Program-made: the position numbers and the translations under genes
Notes under the pieces: generated by a model
The model's database searches: none
What the model was told of the DNA's origin: nothing
The model's input: only the letters and a program-made list of their open reading frames with translations
Shown: positions 7,136 to 15,140 of the stretch, piece after piece
How positions within the stretch are numbered: position 1 is the first letter of the stretch
How the letters are laid out: each line of letters begins with the position of its first letter
NCBI GenBank assembly: GCA_015121965.1
Contig: JADFAP010000002.1
Span: forward strand, 1-16,501
Source: Candidatus Acidifodinimicrobium mancum
GTDB lineage: Archaea; Nanobdellota; Nanobdellia; Parvarchaeales; Parvarchaeaceae
DNA length: 16,501 nucleotides
Direction of reading: 5' to 3'

Positions 7136-7735
7136 ATGGGGAAAGCAAAAATCGTCTCATCAAGTTGCATCAAGAAACGATCGCGTAGATCAGCTAATAT
7201 AAAACATACAAATACAACAGATAGGCGGATAATATTCACAGTTGGACATTCAACAAGAGACATAGATGACTTTATTTCGTTGATGAAAGAGTATGGAGTC
7301 AATTATGTTGTAGATGTAAGGACAATACCACGATCCAAACATAATCCACAGTTTAATTCTGATTATTTGAAAAATGCACTAGCTAAAAATAGTATATCAT
7401 ATGAAAACATAAAAGAACTTGGTGGATTAAGGAAGCCAAATAAAGATTCAATCAACACATTTTGGAAAAACAATTCATTCAAAGGCTTCGCCGATTATAT
7501 GCAGACAGAGGACTTTAAAGAGGGGCTTGATCATCTTATTGATGTATCTGCTAAGAGGACTATTGCAATAATGTGTGCAGAGATATTGCCTTGGCGTTGT
7601 CATCGCTCACTTATAGCAGACGCGCTGACTGCAAAGGGATTTACAGTGAAGCATATAATAGACCATAACGAGATTTTGGAGCATAAAACAAACAAGCACG
7701 CCACGAAGCATCTCGGAAGCTTGATATACAAATGA
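7136..7735 (+). CDS. DUF488 family protein
   Basis: DUF488 proteins are small and poorly characterised. Landmarks are TVGHSTRDIDDFISLM (after about residue 34), VDVRTIPRS, and the C-terminal CAEILPWRCHRSLIAD with two cysteines and a CHR triad typical of the family. The first 30 or so residues are basic, low in hydrophobics and not part of the family core, so this N-terminal extension is unusual; no other ATG lies before the conserved region. It follows the sufD-like gene by 17 nt and may be read from the suf transcript. It is more AT-rich than the suf genes: line 7381 has 17 G/C in 60. It could therefore be a later arrival. Function is unknown. Confidence 0.85.
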   Translation: MGKAKIVSSSCIKKRSRRSANIKHTNTTDRRIIFTVGHSTRDIDDFISLMKEYGVNYVVDVRTIPRSKHNPQFNSDYLKNALAKNSISYENIKELGGLRKPNKDSINTFWKNNSFKGFADYMQTEDFKEGLDHLIDVSAKRTIAIMCAEILPWRCHRSLIADALTAKGFTVKHIIDHNEILEHKTNKHATKHLGSLIYK

Positions 7736-7773
7736 AATACGCTTATATGAATGCCTGGTTGGATCTATCAGGA

Positions 7774-9102
7774 TCATTCATGTCTTATTGCCTCTATCGG
7801 CTGCATCCTTGACGCTTTTATTGCAGGGTAAAGACCCGCTGCTACGCTGACTGAAATAGCCACAAAAAGAGCAAGCAAGAGCAATTCTGGAGTAAACACT
7901 GGAGAAAATGAGCTCAATATAGAACTTGAACTGGTGGAGGAAGAGCTCGATGGCGATCCAAATCCTGCACTTTGAGATCTAGAGTTAGCAAATGCGCCAG
8001 AAGAGCCGCCACTAAAACTACTAGAATTTGCTCCACTGGGCGCAGAGATGCTAGAGCCTGAGGTGTATCCAGCTAGCACATGAACAAATTGAGAAGCACC
8101 TATGCCAGCGCCTATCCCTACCAAGCCACCAACCAGACCGATTATAAAAGCTTCAAATACAAAACTTAGCAGAATATTAGTATTGCTAAACCCAACAGTT
8201 TTCAATATCCCTATCTCTTTAGTTCTCTCCAGAACTGATACGAACATTATATTCATTATTCCGACCGCAGCCACCAGCAATGAAATTGCTGTTATAACGA
8301 GTAGCAACAGGGTTATACTGCTCATGATGCTGGAGACGGTTTGAGCCAGCTGCTGTGTAGTTTCAACGACCACATTTTTACCAAATGCATCTGATATTTC
8401 GGTTGAGAGCGAACTAACTTGATTTGTACTAACTGCCTTAACCAAAAAAGTTGAATACCCAACATTTGGAAACAACAATTGCGCCTCTTGTGTCGATATA
8501 AAAATAGAACTGTCTACTGGAAGAAACAAAGATGCTCCATATGAGTTAAGTATACCATCAGTCGCAAGGTCTACTGCTGTTGCTCCACCTGAAGGACCGT
8601 GCGCTAAAAGGTCTATAGGTGAGCCTAAATTCAAAAGCTGCTGACCAGATGAAGAAAAAGCGACACCATTGCCTACGACAGCTATGCCAGTCTCGTTGTT
8701 GGGATATACGCTTCCACTAAAAAATCCAGTTGAATTTACGATCGACAGGAGATTTCCCTTACTTATTCCAATCAATGACACTTGGGAGGTCTGGCCATTT
8801 AATGTTAAAGTCGCGCTTTCCCGAATCATTGGTGTCACGGATGACACATTCGGCAGAGAAGAGATCAATGCAAGATCTGCGGCTGAGAATCCACCTTGAT
8901 TACCGGCATAGCTAACTACTATAGTAGTTGGACCAAGTGATTCCAAACTTTTTTCTATGCTGACTTGTACGCCTGTGGTGAGTGAAACAAGTGCAACTAT
9001 GGCAGTTATGCCTATAACTACCATCAATATAGTCAAAGCTGTTCTTACCTTATGTTGACTAAGCGCCTTAAAAGCTAGTTCCAGTGTATCAGTTAATTTC
9101 AT
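7774..9102 (-). CDS. ABC transporter permease, MacB/FtsX type, with serine-rich loop
   Basis: The 442-residue protein has the MacB/FtsX layout: an N-terminal cytoplasmic helix, TM1 at about 21-41, a large extracellular domain (about 45-260), TM2 (262-288), TM3 (312-340), TM4 (404-424), and the closing YPAIKASRMQPIEAIRHE. RTKEIGILKTVGFS (293-306) is the coupling segment for the ATPase. The loop between TM3 and TM4 is odd: residues 347-400 are about half serine with many glycines and runs of four and five serines, a candidate for glycosylation or an exposed linker. The ATG at 9102 is chosen over a TTG at 9117 because GGAGGAT lies just before it. It ends a three-gene operon with the Ig-like protein and the ATPase. 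The substrate is unknown; lipoprotein, peptide or antibiotic export is possible. Confidence 0.88.
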   Translation of the reverse strand: MKLTDTLELAFKALSQHKVRTALTILMVVIGITAIVALVSLTTGVQVSIEKSLESLGPTTIVVSYAGNQGGFSAADLALISSLPNVSSVTPMIRESATLTLNGQTSQVSLIGISKGNLLSIVNSTGFFSGSVYPNNETGIAVVGNGVAFSSSGQQLLNLGSPIDLLAHGPSGGATAVDLATDGILNSYGASLFLPVDSSIFISTQEAQLLFPNVGYSTFLVKAVSTNQVSSLSTEISDAFGKNVVVETTQQLAQTVSSIMSSITLLLLVITAISLLVAAVGIMNIMFVSVLERTKEIGILKTVGFSNTNILLSFVFEAFIIGLVGGLVGIGAGIGASQFVHVLAGYTSGSSISAPSGANSSSFSGGSSGAFANSRSQSAGFGSPSSSSSTSSSSILSSFSPVFTPELLLLALFVAISVSVAAGLYPAIKASRMQPIEAIRHE

Positions 9103-9119
9103 CTTTTTATCCTCCAATC

Positions 9120-9173
9120 CTAGTAAACACTCACTGCACTTGATGGTGATATATCTATTCTACCAACCTTCAT
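9120..9173 (-). CDS. Possible 17-residue ORF between the Ig-like protein and the permease
   Basis: Between the two genes the strand reads ATG at 9173 to TAG at 9120, giving MKVGRIDISPSSAVSVY. It begins 3 nt after the upstream stop codon and ends just before the GGAGGAT of the permease, so translation could re-initiate through it. It may equally be a chance frame in a 75-bp spacer. Nothing is recognised in the peptide. Confidence 0.2.
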   Translation of the reverse strand: MKVGRIDISPSSAVSVY

Positions 9174-9176
9174 AGT

Positions 9177-10478
9177 TTACCTTTTCTTCTTAGTTGATCT
9201 CTTCCTCAAAAACAATAGAACTATAACTATAATTATAATTAAAATTACGACCATTGTTAAGATGAAGATAAATCCATAAGAATTGTTTTTATAAGGTTTG
9301 CTTATGCTAGTAGAATTATAGAAACTATTATTGATTGGCGAAATTTTTACTGGAACGTCTATCTCACTGCTGACAAAGCTCTCTAGACTGTTTAGATAGG
9401 AGGTATTTATTGGTATGATATAGTTTCCAGGCTTAACTGAGCTATTAGTCATAAAGGTAAAGGTAAACGTTGCGGATGATCCAGCTTGTATATCACCCCC
9501 AGACACGGAACCACCATTCAAGTTCGTAAAACCTGAGGGAAGGATTGGAGTGGCTTCAACATTATTAGCTGTCCCAAAACCTACATTTGTAATCGTTAGA
9601 GTGACGGAGAAAGGGGTCCCTACTGAAACTAGTGTGGGCAAAACCGATGAAGTCACTAGCTCGAATTTAACAAATGACTGCACAATGAAATTTATTGCCT
9701 GATTTGATGTAACTATCTGCCCATACGGATCCAAATAACTTGTCAAGAAATTAAGATTGGCTGAAGAGCCACCAAAGGATGATGGAACAAAGACCTCAAA
9801 AGTCTCTATTCTGCTATGATCCGGCAATAAGTTGTTTATGGTTACATTTGACTGCCCTATTACTGTCATCTGCGGAGATGTTATCGTAGAACTTATGTGC
9901 GACATATCGCCCGAGCCTGTGTTCGCAAATACAACCGTGATGTAATTTACCTGCCCGGCAGTCAGAAGCACAGAGTAAGGGGTAAGACTCACATCAGCCT
10001 GGCCTAAAAGAGGCACCGTGGCATTTAGATGCTGTGTATTGGTTTGTGAAGAATTACTGTATTGGATAGTCAAAGGAAGATAATAATCACGCAGTGACTC
10101 ATTTTGAAGTATATTCAAGTAAAAAGTTACGGAAAATGTTGAGTATGGTTGCACTTGGTTAAGTATACTAGAGAAGTTCTGCGCGGTACTGGACAAAGAA
10201 AAGCCACTTGGTAAATTTGATAATGTTATGTTCACTATCGGCGCTGAACAGTTACCCCTATTCAGGAGTGTGACAGTCAAAGGGACGCCTTGGTTTCCTG
10301 GGCCTACCTGCATCTGCTCCGAACTAACTCCCCAATACGCATTGACTACTGAAAATGCATTCGGATAAAGGCAGGAAGATGAACTAGGGGTAGCAGCATG
10401 TGCGCTGTTCAATGAGAAAAGAGCAGCTACTGCAAATACAAACATGAACAAAAACAGATACTTTGAAAATGCTTTCAT
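9177..10478 (-). CDS. Secreted, membrane-anchored Ig-like (CARDB/COG1361-type) protein
   Basis: This 433-residue protein has a signal peptide at about 1-28 (basic start, hydrophobic core, AHA-A cleavage site), a long extracytoplasmic region of Ser/Thr/Asn-rich beta repeats, a C-terminal membrane helix (about 402-424) and a basic tail RKRSTKKKR, so it stays anchored with the bulk outside. Three Ig-like repeats can be sensed from the recurring pattern of a conserved NxG turn followed by 'LPSGF' strands (LLNRGNCSAP, FANTGSGDM, ITNVGFGTA). There are about ten N-X-S/T sequons, in keeping with archaeal N-glycosylation. It lies between an ABC ATPase and a permease in one operon, 1 nt after the ATPase stop. 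I infer that it is the outside subunit of that transporter, standing where bacterial MacA would. A surface or S-layer-like adhesin is the alternative. Confidence 0.82.
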   Translation of the reverse strand: MKAFSKYLFLFMFVFAVAALFSLNSAHAATPSSSSCLYPNAFSVVNAYWGVSSEQMQVGPGNQGVPLTVTLLNRGNCSAPIVNITLSNLPSGFSLSSTAQNFSSILNQVQPYSTFSVTFYLNILQNESLRDYYLPLTIQYSNSSQTNTQHLNATVPLLGQADVSLTPYSVLLTAGQVNYITVVFANTGSGDMSHISSTITSPQMTVIGQSNVTINNLLPDHSRIETFEVFVPSSFGGSSANLNFLTSYLDPYGQIVTSNQAINFIVQSFVKFELVTSSVLPTLVSVGTPFSVTLTITNVGFGTANNVEATPILPSGFTNLNGGSVSGGDIQAGSSATFTFTFMTNSSVKPGNYIIPINTSYLNSLESFVSSEIDVPVKISPINNSFYNSTSISKPYKNNSYGFIFILTMVVILIIIIVIVLLFLRKRSTKKKR

Positions 10479-10479
10479 A

Positions 10480-11208
10480 TTATTTAGCCTCCTCAGATAC
10501 TACTTCTCCGTCGCTTATCTTTATAATCTTATCACAATACTTAGTCAGTTCAAGATCATGAGTAGCAAGGACCAAAGTAACGCCATGTTCCATGCTCTTC
10601 TTACGCAAAATGTCTATAACTACTTTTGATGTCTTCGAATCAAGATTCCCAGTAGGTTCATCCGCAATGACTATAGAGGGGTCATTTATAAAAGCTCTTG
10701 CTATTGCTACTCTCTGCTGCTCACCACCGCTTAATTCCGTAGGTTTATGGTTATACTTACCTGCCAGCCCAAGTTCGTCCAATAATTTTCTAGCTTTTTC
10801 CATTCGCTCCTTTCTGCTTATACCGAGAGGAAAAGAAGGTATCTCTACATTCTCCTCTGCTGTTAGGTAAGGTATAAGATTGTATGACTGAAATACGAAC
10901 CCTATCTTCTTGTTTCGCAGTTTTGTAAGGCCTCTCTCATTAATTTTATTTGTGTTTATATTGTCTATAAAAACTTCCCCCTTCGTAGGCTTGTCTAATG
11001 TCCCAATCAAATCTAGTGTCGTACTCTTACCACTTCCAGAAGCGCCTATTATTGCGACAAATTGACCAGCTCCGACAGTGAACGAGATCCCTCTAAGAGC
11101 AGTGTACGCTGCTTCCCCTTTACCGTATATTTTCCAAAGATTTACCGCTTTTATTGCAATTCTTTTAGGGCTGCTATTTGTCTCTATTTTTAGGCTATTT
11201 GACTGCAT
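10480..11208 (-). CDS. ABC transporter ATPase, MacB/LolD type
   Basis: This 242-residue ATPase belongs to the MacB/LolD (COG1136) group that energises FtsX-type permeases. Motifs are complete: Walker A GASGSGKST at 55-63, Q-loop Gln107 in FVFQSYNLIPYLTAEENV, signature LSGGEQQRVAIARA at 159-172, Walker B IVIADEPTGNLDS at 179-191 and the switch His217. The EPTGNLD wording and the YLTAEENV segment are typical of this group. About 18 unordered residues precede the first strand. It is the first gene of the leftward operon with the Ig-like protein and the permease. A TATA box is centred about 27 nt before its ATG. Confidence 0.95.
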   Translation of the reverse strand: MQSNSLKIETNSSPKRIAIKAVNLWKIYGKGEAAYTALRGISFTVGAGQFVAIIGASGSGKSTTLDLIGTLDKPTKGEVFIDNINTNKINERGLTKLRNKKIGFVFQSYNLIPYLTAEENVEIPSFPLGISRKERMEKARKLLDELGLAGKYNHKPTELSGGEQQRVAIARAFINDPSIVIADEPTGNLDSKTSKVVIDILRKKSMEHGVTLVLATHDLELTKYCDKIIKISDGEVVSEEAK

Positions 11209-11238
11209 TAATGCTCTAATGCAAATTATGTTTAAATA
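11204..11238 (-). promoter_or_regulatory. ABC operon promoter with inverted repeat at the start codon
   Basis: On the minus strand TATTTAAA (11231-11238) is centred about 27 nt before the ATG at 11208. Between the TATA box and the ATG, and running over the start codon, is an inverted repeat TGCATTA-N6-TAATGCA (11204-11223). A repressor there would sit on the transcription start. The repeat is short and may be chance. Confidence 0.45.
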
Positions 11239-11276
11239 GATTGTAGAAAACGCAGGCAGTTAAAAGTACATAAATT

Positions 11277-11286
11277 GCTTAAATTT
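11277..11286 (+). promoter_or_regulatory. TATA box for tRNA-Leu
   Basis: GCTTAAATTT is centred about 33 nt before the mature tRNA 5' end, a usual place for an archaeal tRNA promoter with a short 5' leader. The identification rests on position and AT content only. Confidence 0.45.
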
Positions 11287-11314
11287 GTTAAGAGTGTGAA
11301 AATAAGCTATACAA

Positions 11315-11397
11315 GCAGGGATAGCGAAGCGGTCAAACGCGCTAGCTTCAGGGGCTAGTGGCTTAGGCCTTCGAGGGTTCAAATCCCTCTCCCTGCA
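11315..11397 (+). tRNA. tRNA-Leu (anticodon CAG)
   Basis: This is a class II tRNA. The acceptor stem GCAGGGA pairs with TCCCTGC, the D stem GCG with CGC, the anticodon stem CTAGC with GCTAG, and the T stem GAGGG with CCCTC. The anticodon loop TTCAGGG puts CAG at 11349-11351, reading leucine CUG. The long variable arm folds as a short GGC/GCC hairpin. The discriminator is A, as expected for leucine. CCA is not encoded and no intron is seen. Confidence 0.96.
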
Positions 11398-11417
11398 TTT
11401 CTCATAGGAAAAGTAAA

Positions 11418-11427
11418 CTTTTAAATT
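11418..11427 (+). promoter_or_regulatory. TATA box for the small membrane protein
   Basis: CTTTTAAATT is centred about 26 nt before the ATG at 11448, consistent with a leaderless transcript independent of tRNA-Leu. Confidence 0.45.
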
Positions 11428-11447
11428 AGGGATGCCCTATAAACAAT

Positions 11448-11750
11448 ATGGTTTGGGATATAAGTAGAAAAGCAAGCAAGGTTTGGATTCTTTTAGGCTT
11501 CATAGGAATAGGTCAGTTAGTTGCTTTAATCTACTCATTAGTGAGCAAAAACGACAAAGATAGAGTTTTTGGTGTTTTCTTTATTTTAGGATGGCTGGGC
11601 GACATAATAATTTATTTCATAGAAAAGGACAAAGATAAATATCTGTCAAGCATGGCATTATATCTTTTGATAGGTGAGATAATTATTATACTCTTTGCAG
11701 TTCTGTTATTCGCTAGTGGTATTTTTGCCCCAGCGGTCATAGCGGCTTAA
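11448..11750 (+). CDS. Small membrane protein, three helices, function unknown
   Basis: The 100-residue product has three probable membrane helices at about 13-33, 41-58 and 67-96, separated by short charged loops (SKNDKDR and EKDKDKY). The middle pattern, a helix followed by a charged EKDKDKYLSSMA loop and a third helix, recalls the DUF4870-like small membrane proteins, but I am not sure of that. There is no signal peptide cleavage site. It has its own TATA box and stands alone between tRNA-Leu and a remnant-like stretch, with no functional hint from neighbours. Composition and the tidy helix pattern make it a real gene. Confidence 0.75.
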   Translation: MVWDISRKASKVWILLGFIGIGQLVALIYSLVSKNDKDRVFGVFFILGWLGDIIIYFIEKDKDKYLSSMALYLLIGEIIIILFAVLLFASGIFAPAVIAA

Positions 11751-11771
11751 AGGATAGATTATATTTTATCC

Positions 11772-12002
11772 ATGTCCAAAATAGATAAAGACAACCACCA
11801 ACGTTATCCTAAGAACTTCTGACATCACATTAGGAGGTATAAACAATGCGTTTCTGTCTTTCTTCCAGATCACCGTGTTTCTAATGAAGAAAATGAAATA
11901 TACCAGCTATACAAATTTATTGTATCATCATTTATTAAACATTTGCATATCTTTTGTGAAAGGAGAATCCTCGACGAAAGCATTAAATTCGTAGGTCTAT
12001 AA
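11772..12002 (+). pseudogene. Possible gene remnant with one in-frame TGA
   Basis: From ATG 11772 the frame reads 16 codons to TGA (11820-11822), then stays open in the same frame for 59 further codons to TAA at 12000-12002. The second part looks protein-like, with stretches such as EENEIYQLYKFIVSSF and ERRILDESIKFVG. No family is recognised and no well-placed promoter is seen. In AT-rich DNA an open run of this length can occur by chance, and an opposite-strand frame (11870-12067) is open as well, so a decayed small gene is only one reading. Otherwise the 268 bases between the membrane protein and argS hold nothing else clear. Confidence 0.25.
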
Positions 12003-12018
12003 TGTTTAGTTAGATTAT

Positions 12019-13890
12019 ATGAATAAGAATCCAAACATAGTGAAGACAGTAAATGACGATATCGCAAAGCGCCTCGGTATTACACCCGAAGAGCTAAGAC
12101 CATTCCTAATGTATAAGACCTACAAATATGGGGGCGACTTTTCTATAACAAAAGCGCTAAGAGATTCTAAAGTAGAAGGAGTTCCACTTGATACCGCGGC
12201 AGAAAGAATTAAAAAGCAACTTGAGGGTTCACCTTTCATAGGTAAGATAGAGACAGCAAACGGCTATGTTAATTGCTGGTATAACTATGACCGCCTTCTT
12301 TCGCTTATTGTGGATGCCATAAACGAAAACTATGGGGCTACTGATTATGGGAAAGGGGAGAGAGTAATGGTGGAGCACACAAGTGTTAACCCCAACAAGG
12401 CGATACATATAGGCCATCTTAGGAACGCCTCAATAGGAGATTCGCTGTCAAGGTTGCTAAGGAAAACAGGGCATGAAATAATAGTAACTACCTACACGGA
12501 CGACACAGGAGCACAAGTTGCAGACAATATAGTCGGAATAAAGTTCTTGGGTATGCCAGCAGAAGAGAAAGGAATAAAACTGGACCACTATTTTGGGGAT
12601 AAAGTGTATACCAAAGTTAATGAGGCGTACAAAACAGACCCTTCTCTTTTAGAAAAAAGAAGCCTAATACTAAAGGCTATAGAGAACGGCGATAGAGATA
12701 TACTAAAAATAGTTGATGATATGGTTGAGAAGGTCATTCTAGCACAGCTTGAGACATTAGAGAGACTTGGAGTATACTACGACCTAATGAACTATGAATC
12801 GCATATACTAGCCTACAAATTTTGGGATGCTGCCTTCAATCTTCTAAAAGAGAAAGAGGAGATAAAGCTTGAAACAAAGGGAGAGAAGAAAGGATGCTGG
12901 GTGTTTAAGAAAGCTGATGGAGAAGAGAAGATAATTGTGCGTTCAGACGGCACTGTTGTCTATGTAGGGAAGGACATAGCTTACGCAATGTGGAAGCACG
13001 GGCTGATGAATGGCGACTTCAAATACAGGAAATGGATCACGCAGAAGAATGGGAAGATGCTCTGGACCACGACTTTAGACAGAGACGGGACAGAGAAGCA
13101 CCCTAAGTTCAACTATGTGAAGAGATCAATAAATGTAATAGACATAACACAGAAATACGAACAGGAAGTTGTGAAGGAAGTTATAGACAAATTCAGTGGA
13201 GGAAAATCCGAGTATACCCACTACGAGTACGCTGTTGTCGCGCTTTCACCAAAAACCGCAGAAATGCTTGGAGTCAAGGAAGAGGACAAGGAATTCTTTA
13301 GGATGAGCGGGAGAAAAGGCATATACATAAACGCTGATGACCTCCTTAACAAACTTAAGCAGGCGATAGTCCAGGAGACCAAGTCGAGGAACAAGGACTT
13401 GAGCGACAAGGAGTGCGAAGACATAGCTGAATCTTTGGCGGTGTCTACTTTGAGATATGAGATGGTAAGAACTGATCCAAAGAAAATACTTGTGTTTGAT
13501 ATGGATGAAGCACTAAAGCTGGAGTCCAAAGGCGCCATCTATATAGAGTATACATTAAGCCGCATGTCTGGGATACTAAGAAATGCAGATGAAAATATCA
13601 AAGATGCAAGCCGTAAGAAAGAACTAACAAAACAGGAGAAGAAGTTGCTGCTTGATATATTCCTATTCCCTGATGTAGTCGAAACCGCAGCAAGGAACCT
13701 TGATTTAACTGTTATATCCAACTTCGCCTCAGAGTTCTCATCAGACTTCAATGAATTTTACAGGGATAACCCAGTGATAAAGGCAGAAGGAGAAGAGAGA
13801 AGCTTTAGGCTGTGGCTAGTTAAGACATCAAAAATCGTTCTAAAGAATGCGTCAGAGATACTCGGTATAATACCACTAGAGAAGATGTAG
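12019..13890 (+). CDS. argS: Arginyl-tRNA synthetase
   Basis: This class I synthetase charges tRNA-Arg in the cytoplasm. The 623-residue length is normal. An N-terminal Arg-specific additional domain (about 1-110) is followed by the catalytic core with the ATP motif HIGH at 130-133 in VNPNKAIHIGHLRNA. TTYTDDTGAQVADN follows, as in other ArgRSs. There is no canonical KMSKS; instead FRMSGRKG at about 427-434 takes its place, as in many archaeal and eukaryal ArgRSs. The C-terminal helical anticodon-binding (DALR) domain begins around IYIEYTLSRMSGILRNA. The ATG at 12019 lies close behind the preceding AT-rich spacer. The gene stands alone and converges with the methionine adenosyltransferase gene. 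Confidence 0.95.
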   Translation: MNKNPNIVKTVNDDIAKRLGITPEELRPFLMYKTYKYGGDFSITKALRDSKVEGVPLDTAAERIKKQLEGSPFIGKIETANGYVNCWYNYDRLLSLIVDAINENYGATDYGKGERVMVEHTSVNPNKAIHIGHLRNASIGDSLSRLLRKTGHEIIVTTYTDDTGAQVADNIVGIKFLGMPAEEKGIKLDHYFGDKVYTKVNEAYKTDPSLLEKRSLILKAIENGDRDILKIVDDMVEKVILAQLETLERLGVYYDLMNYESHILAYKFWDAAFNLLKEKEEIKLETKGEKKGCWVFKKADGEEKIIVRSDGTVVYVGKDIAYAMWKHGLMNGDFKYRKWITQKNGKMLWTTTLDRDGTEKHPKFNYVKRSINVIDITQKYEQEVVKEVIDKFSGGKSEYTHYEYAVVALSPKTAEMLGVKEEDKEFFRMSGRKGIYINADDLLNKLKQAIVQETKSRNKDLSDKECEDIAESLAVSTLRYEMVRTDPKKILVFDMDEALKLESKGAIYIEYTLSRMSGILRNADENIKDASRKKELTKQEKKLLLDIFLFPDVVETAARNLDLTVISNFASEFSSDFNEFYRDNPVIKAEGEERSFRLWLVKTSKIVLKNASEILGIIPLEKM

Positions 13891-13910
13891 TTTATGTATT
13901 TTGACTAAGA

Positions 13911-13916
13911 TTTTTT
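13911..13916 (+). terminator. T-run after argS
   Basis: A run of six T residues lies 20 nt after the argS stop codon, in the short gap before the convergent gene. Archaeal RNA polymerase commonly ends at such runs. No strong hairpin is seen, and the opposite strand has no matching T-run. Confidence 0.35.
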
Positions 13917-13926
13917 GAATAACCGC

Positions 13927-15135
13927 CTAGCAGATTTCGTACTTTCCTTCTATTATCCTATTGGTAATACCTTCTATCTTGCTTAGCTCATCGTCTACCA
14001 AAGTGAGAATATTCTTTTTTATATCCTTATCCACCTTTTTATCTGTCTTTACCGAAACTATAAGTGGATTACTAAGATCATTACCTATTCTACCAACCAT
14101 CCTTAACTGATTCTTTACGCCGAACTGCTCATATATCTTCTTTGAAAGATCAAATGAGAACAGGCTGTATATTTTTCCTATGTGATTCACTGGGTTCTTG
14201 CCTGCTGCAGCTTCCAATGTCATGGGCCTATTTGGAGTTATAAGGCCGTTCACTCTATTCCCTCTACCCACAGCCCCATCATCACCAGCCTCTGCACTCA
14301 AACCTGTAACCGTGAGATAACAGCCATTTGTCCCAATACCTTTTTTATCCAAGGAATTTACAGCCAAGTCTATATTCAATTTCTTGCCTGAACCAGCTCC
14401 AAGTTTTTCATTTAATCCAGCTATATACTTCTCCATCTCGCTCACTATCTCAGCTTTCTTGCTGAAGTATTCCTTCTCTGACGAAATGAACCTGTCGACA
14501 AATGCCATTGCTACCGTAAAGATAACCTTGTTCTTTATTCGAACTCCCATTATCTTCACGTCTTCTCCCGATACAGGAAACTTTGATTTGAAGTCCTTTG
14601 AATTTACCATCCTCTCAAGACTCAAAACCATATTCTCAAGCCTGCTCAGAGGATAATAACCCACTGCAAAGGAAGTGTCATTTGATCTTGGACCGTCTGT
14701 CCTTTTAAACGTCTCCTTAAGGTTTGCCGCGCCGTGACCGGTATAGAAAAGATAGTTTACCCTCTCTGGATCCAAAAACCTAAGGTTGCCCTTTATCCAC
14801 TCCTTAGCTGAATTAATCGCGATCTCCTTCACTGGTATATCTTTTCCGTTTACGTTTGAAGTAGCTCTGCCGGAGAATAATATGGATATCTCCTTTACGA
14901 TTTTTCCACCTCCGAAAGCTGGTTCTGTCGCGCCGCCTATGACCTCCAACTTGTCAACATTATGGTGGAGGACTGAGCCGAATTCCTTAATGTAAAACTT
15001 TGATAGATTTCTAGAGAAACTTTCTGCTATTGAATCAGCTATATAATCTGGATGTCCCAACCCCTTTCTTTCGACTATCTCAACAGCCTGCTTTTCTGCG
15101 TCTATTGAGCTGTCTTTTTGGAGTGCTATTTTCAT
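13927..15135 (-). CDS. mat: S-adenosylmethionine synthetase, archaeal type
   Basis: This cytoplasmic enzyme makes S-adenosylmethionine from methionine and ATP. It is the archaeal form (COG1812), only distantly similar to bacterial MetK. The 402 residues are family-sized. The N-terminal ERKGLGHPDYIADSIAE (22-38) contains the catalytic histidine region (His28); GGATEPAFGGGKIV (67-80) is a nucleotide-site segment; YTGHGAAN (131-138), DKKGIGTNG (263-271), GRGNRVNGLITPNRPM (290-305) and AAAGKNPVNHIGK (309-321) are further signatures. The ATG at 15135 starts a leaderless-type transcript from a TATA box about 23 nt upstream, in a region shared with the divergent DUF488 gene. Confidence 0.95.
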   Translation of the reverse strand: MKIALQKDSSIDAEKQAVEIVERKGLGHPDYIADSIAESFSRNLSKFYIKEFGSVLHHNVDKLEVIGGATEPAFGGGKIVKEISILFSGRATSNVNGKDIPVKEIAINSAKEWIKGNLRFLDPERVNYLFYTGHGAANLKETFKRTDGPRSNDTSFAVGYYPLSRLENMVLSLERMVNSKDFKSKFPVSGEDVKIMGVRIKNKVIFTVAMAFVDRFISSEKEYFSKKAEIVSEMEKYIAGLNEKLGAGSGKKLNIDLAVNSLDKKGIGTNGCYLTVTGLSAEAGDDGAVGRGNRVNGLITPNRPMTLEAAAGKNPVNHIGKIYSLFSFDLSKKIYEQFGVKNQLRMVGRIGNDLSNPLIVSVKTDKKVDKDIKKNILTLVDDELSKIEGITNRIIEGKYEIC

Positions 15136-15140
15136 TTAAC

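Noticed and set aside
9103..9117. TTG start for the ABC permease five codons upstream
   Set aside because: The GGAGGAT ribosome site lies within those codons and points to the ATG at 9102.
11752..11771. Hairpin GGATA...TATCC after the small membrane protein as a terminator
   Set aside because: The stem is only five pairs with a ten-base loop and no T-run follows; it is too weak to call.
11820..11822. TGA as selenocysteine or recoded codon
   Set aside because: TGA is used as a normal stop elsewhere (regulator, sufC, permease), and no selenocysteine element or cysteine homologue can be shown.
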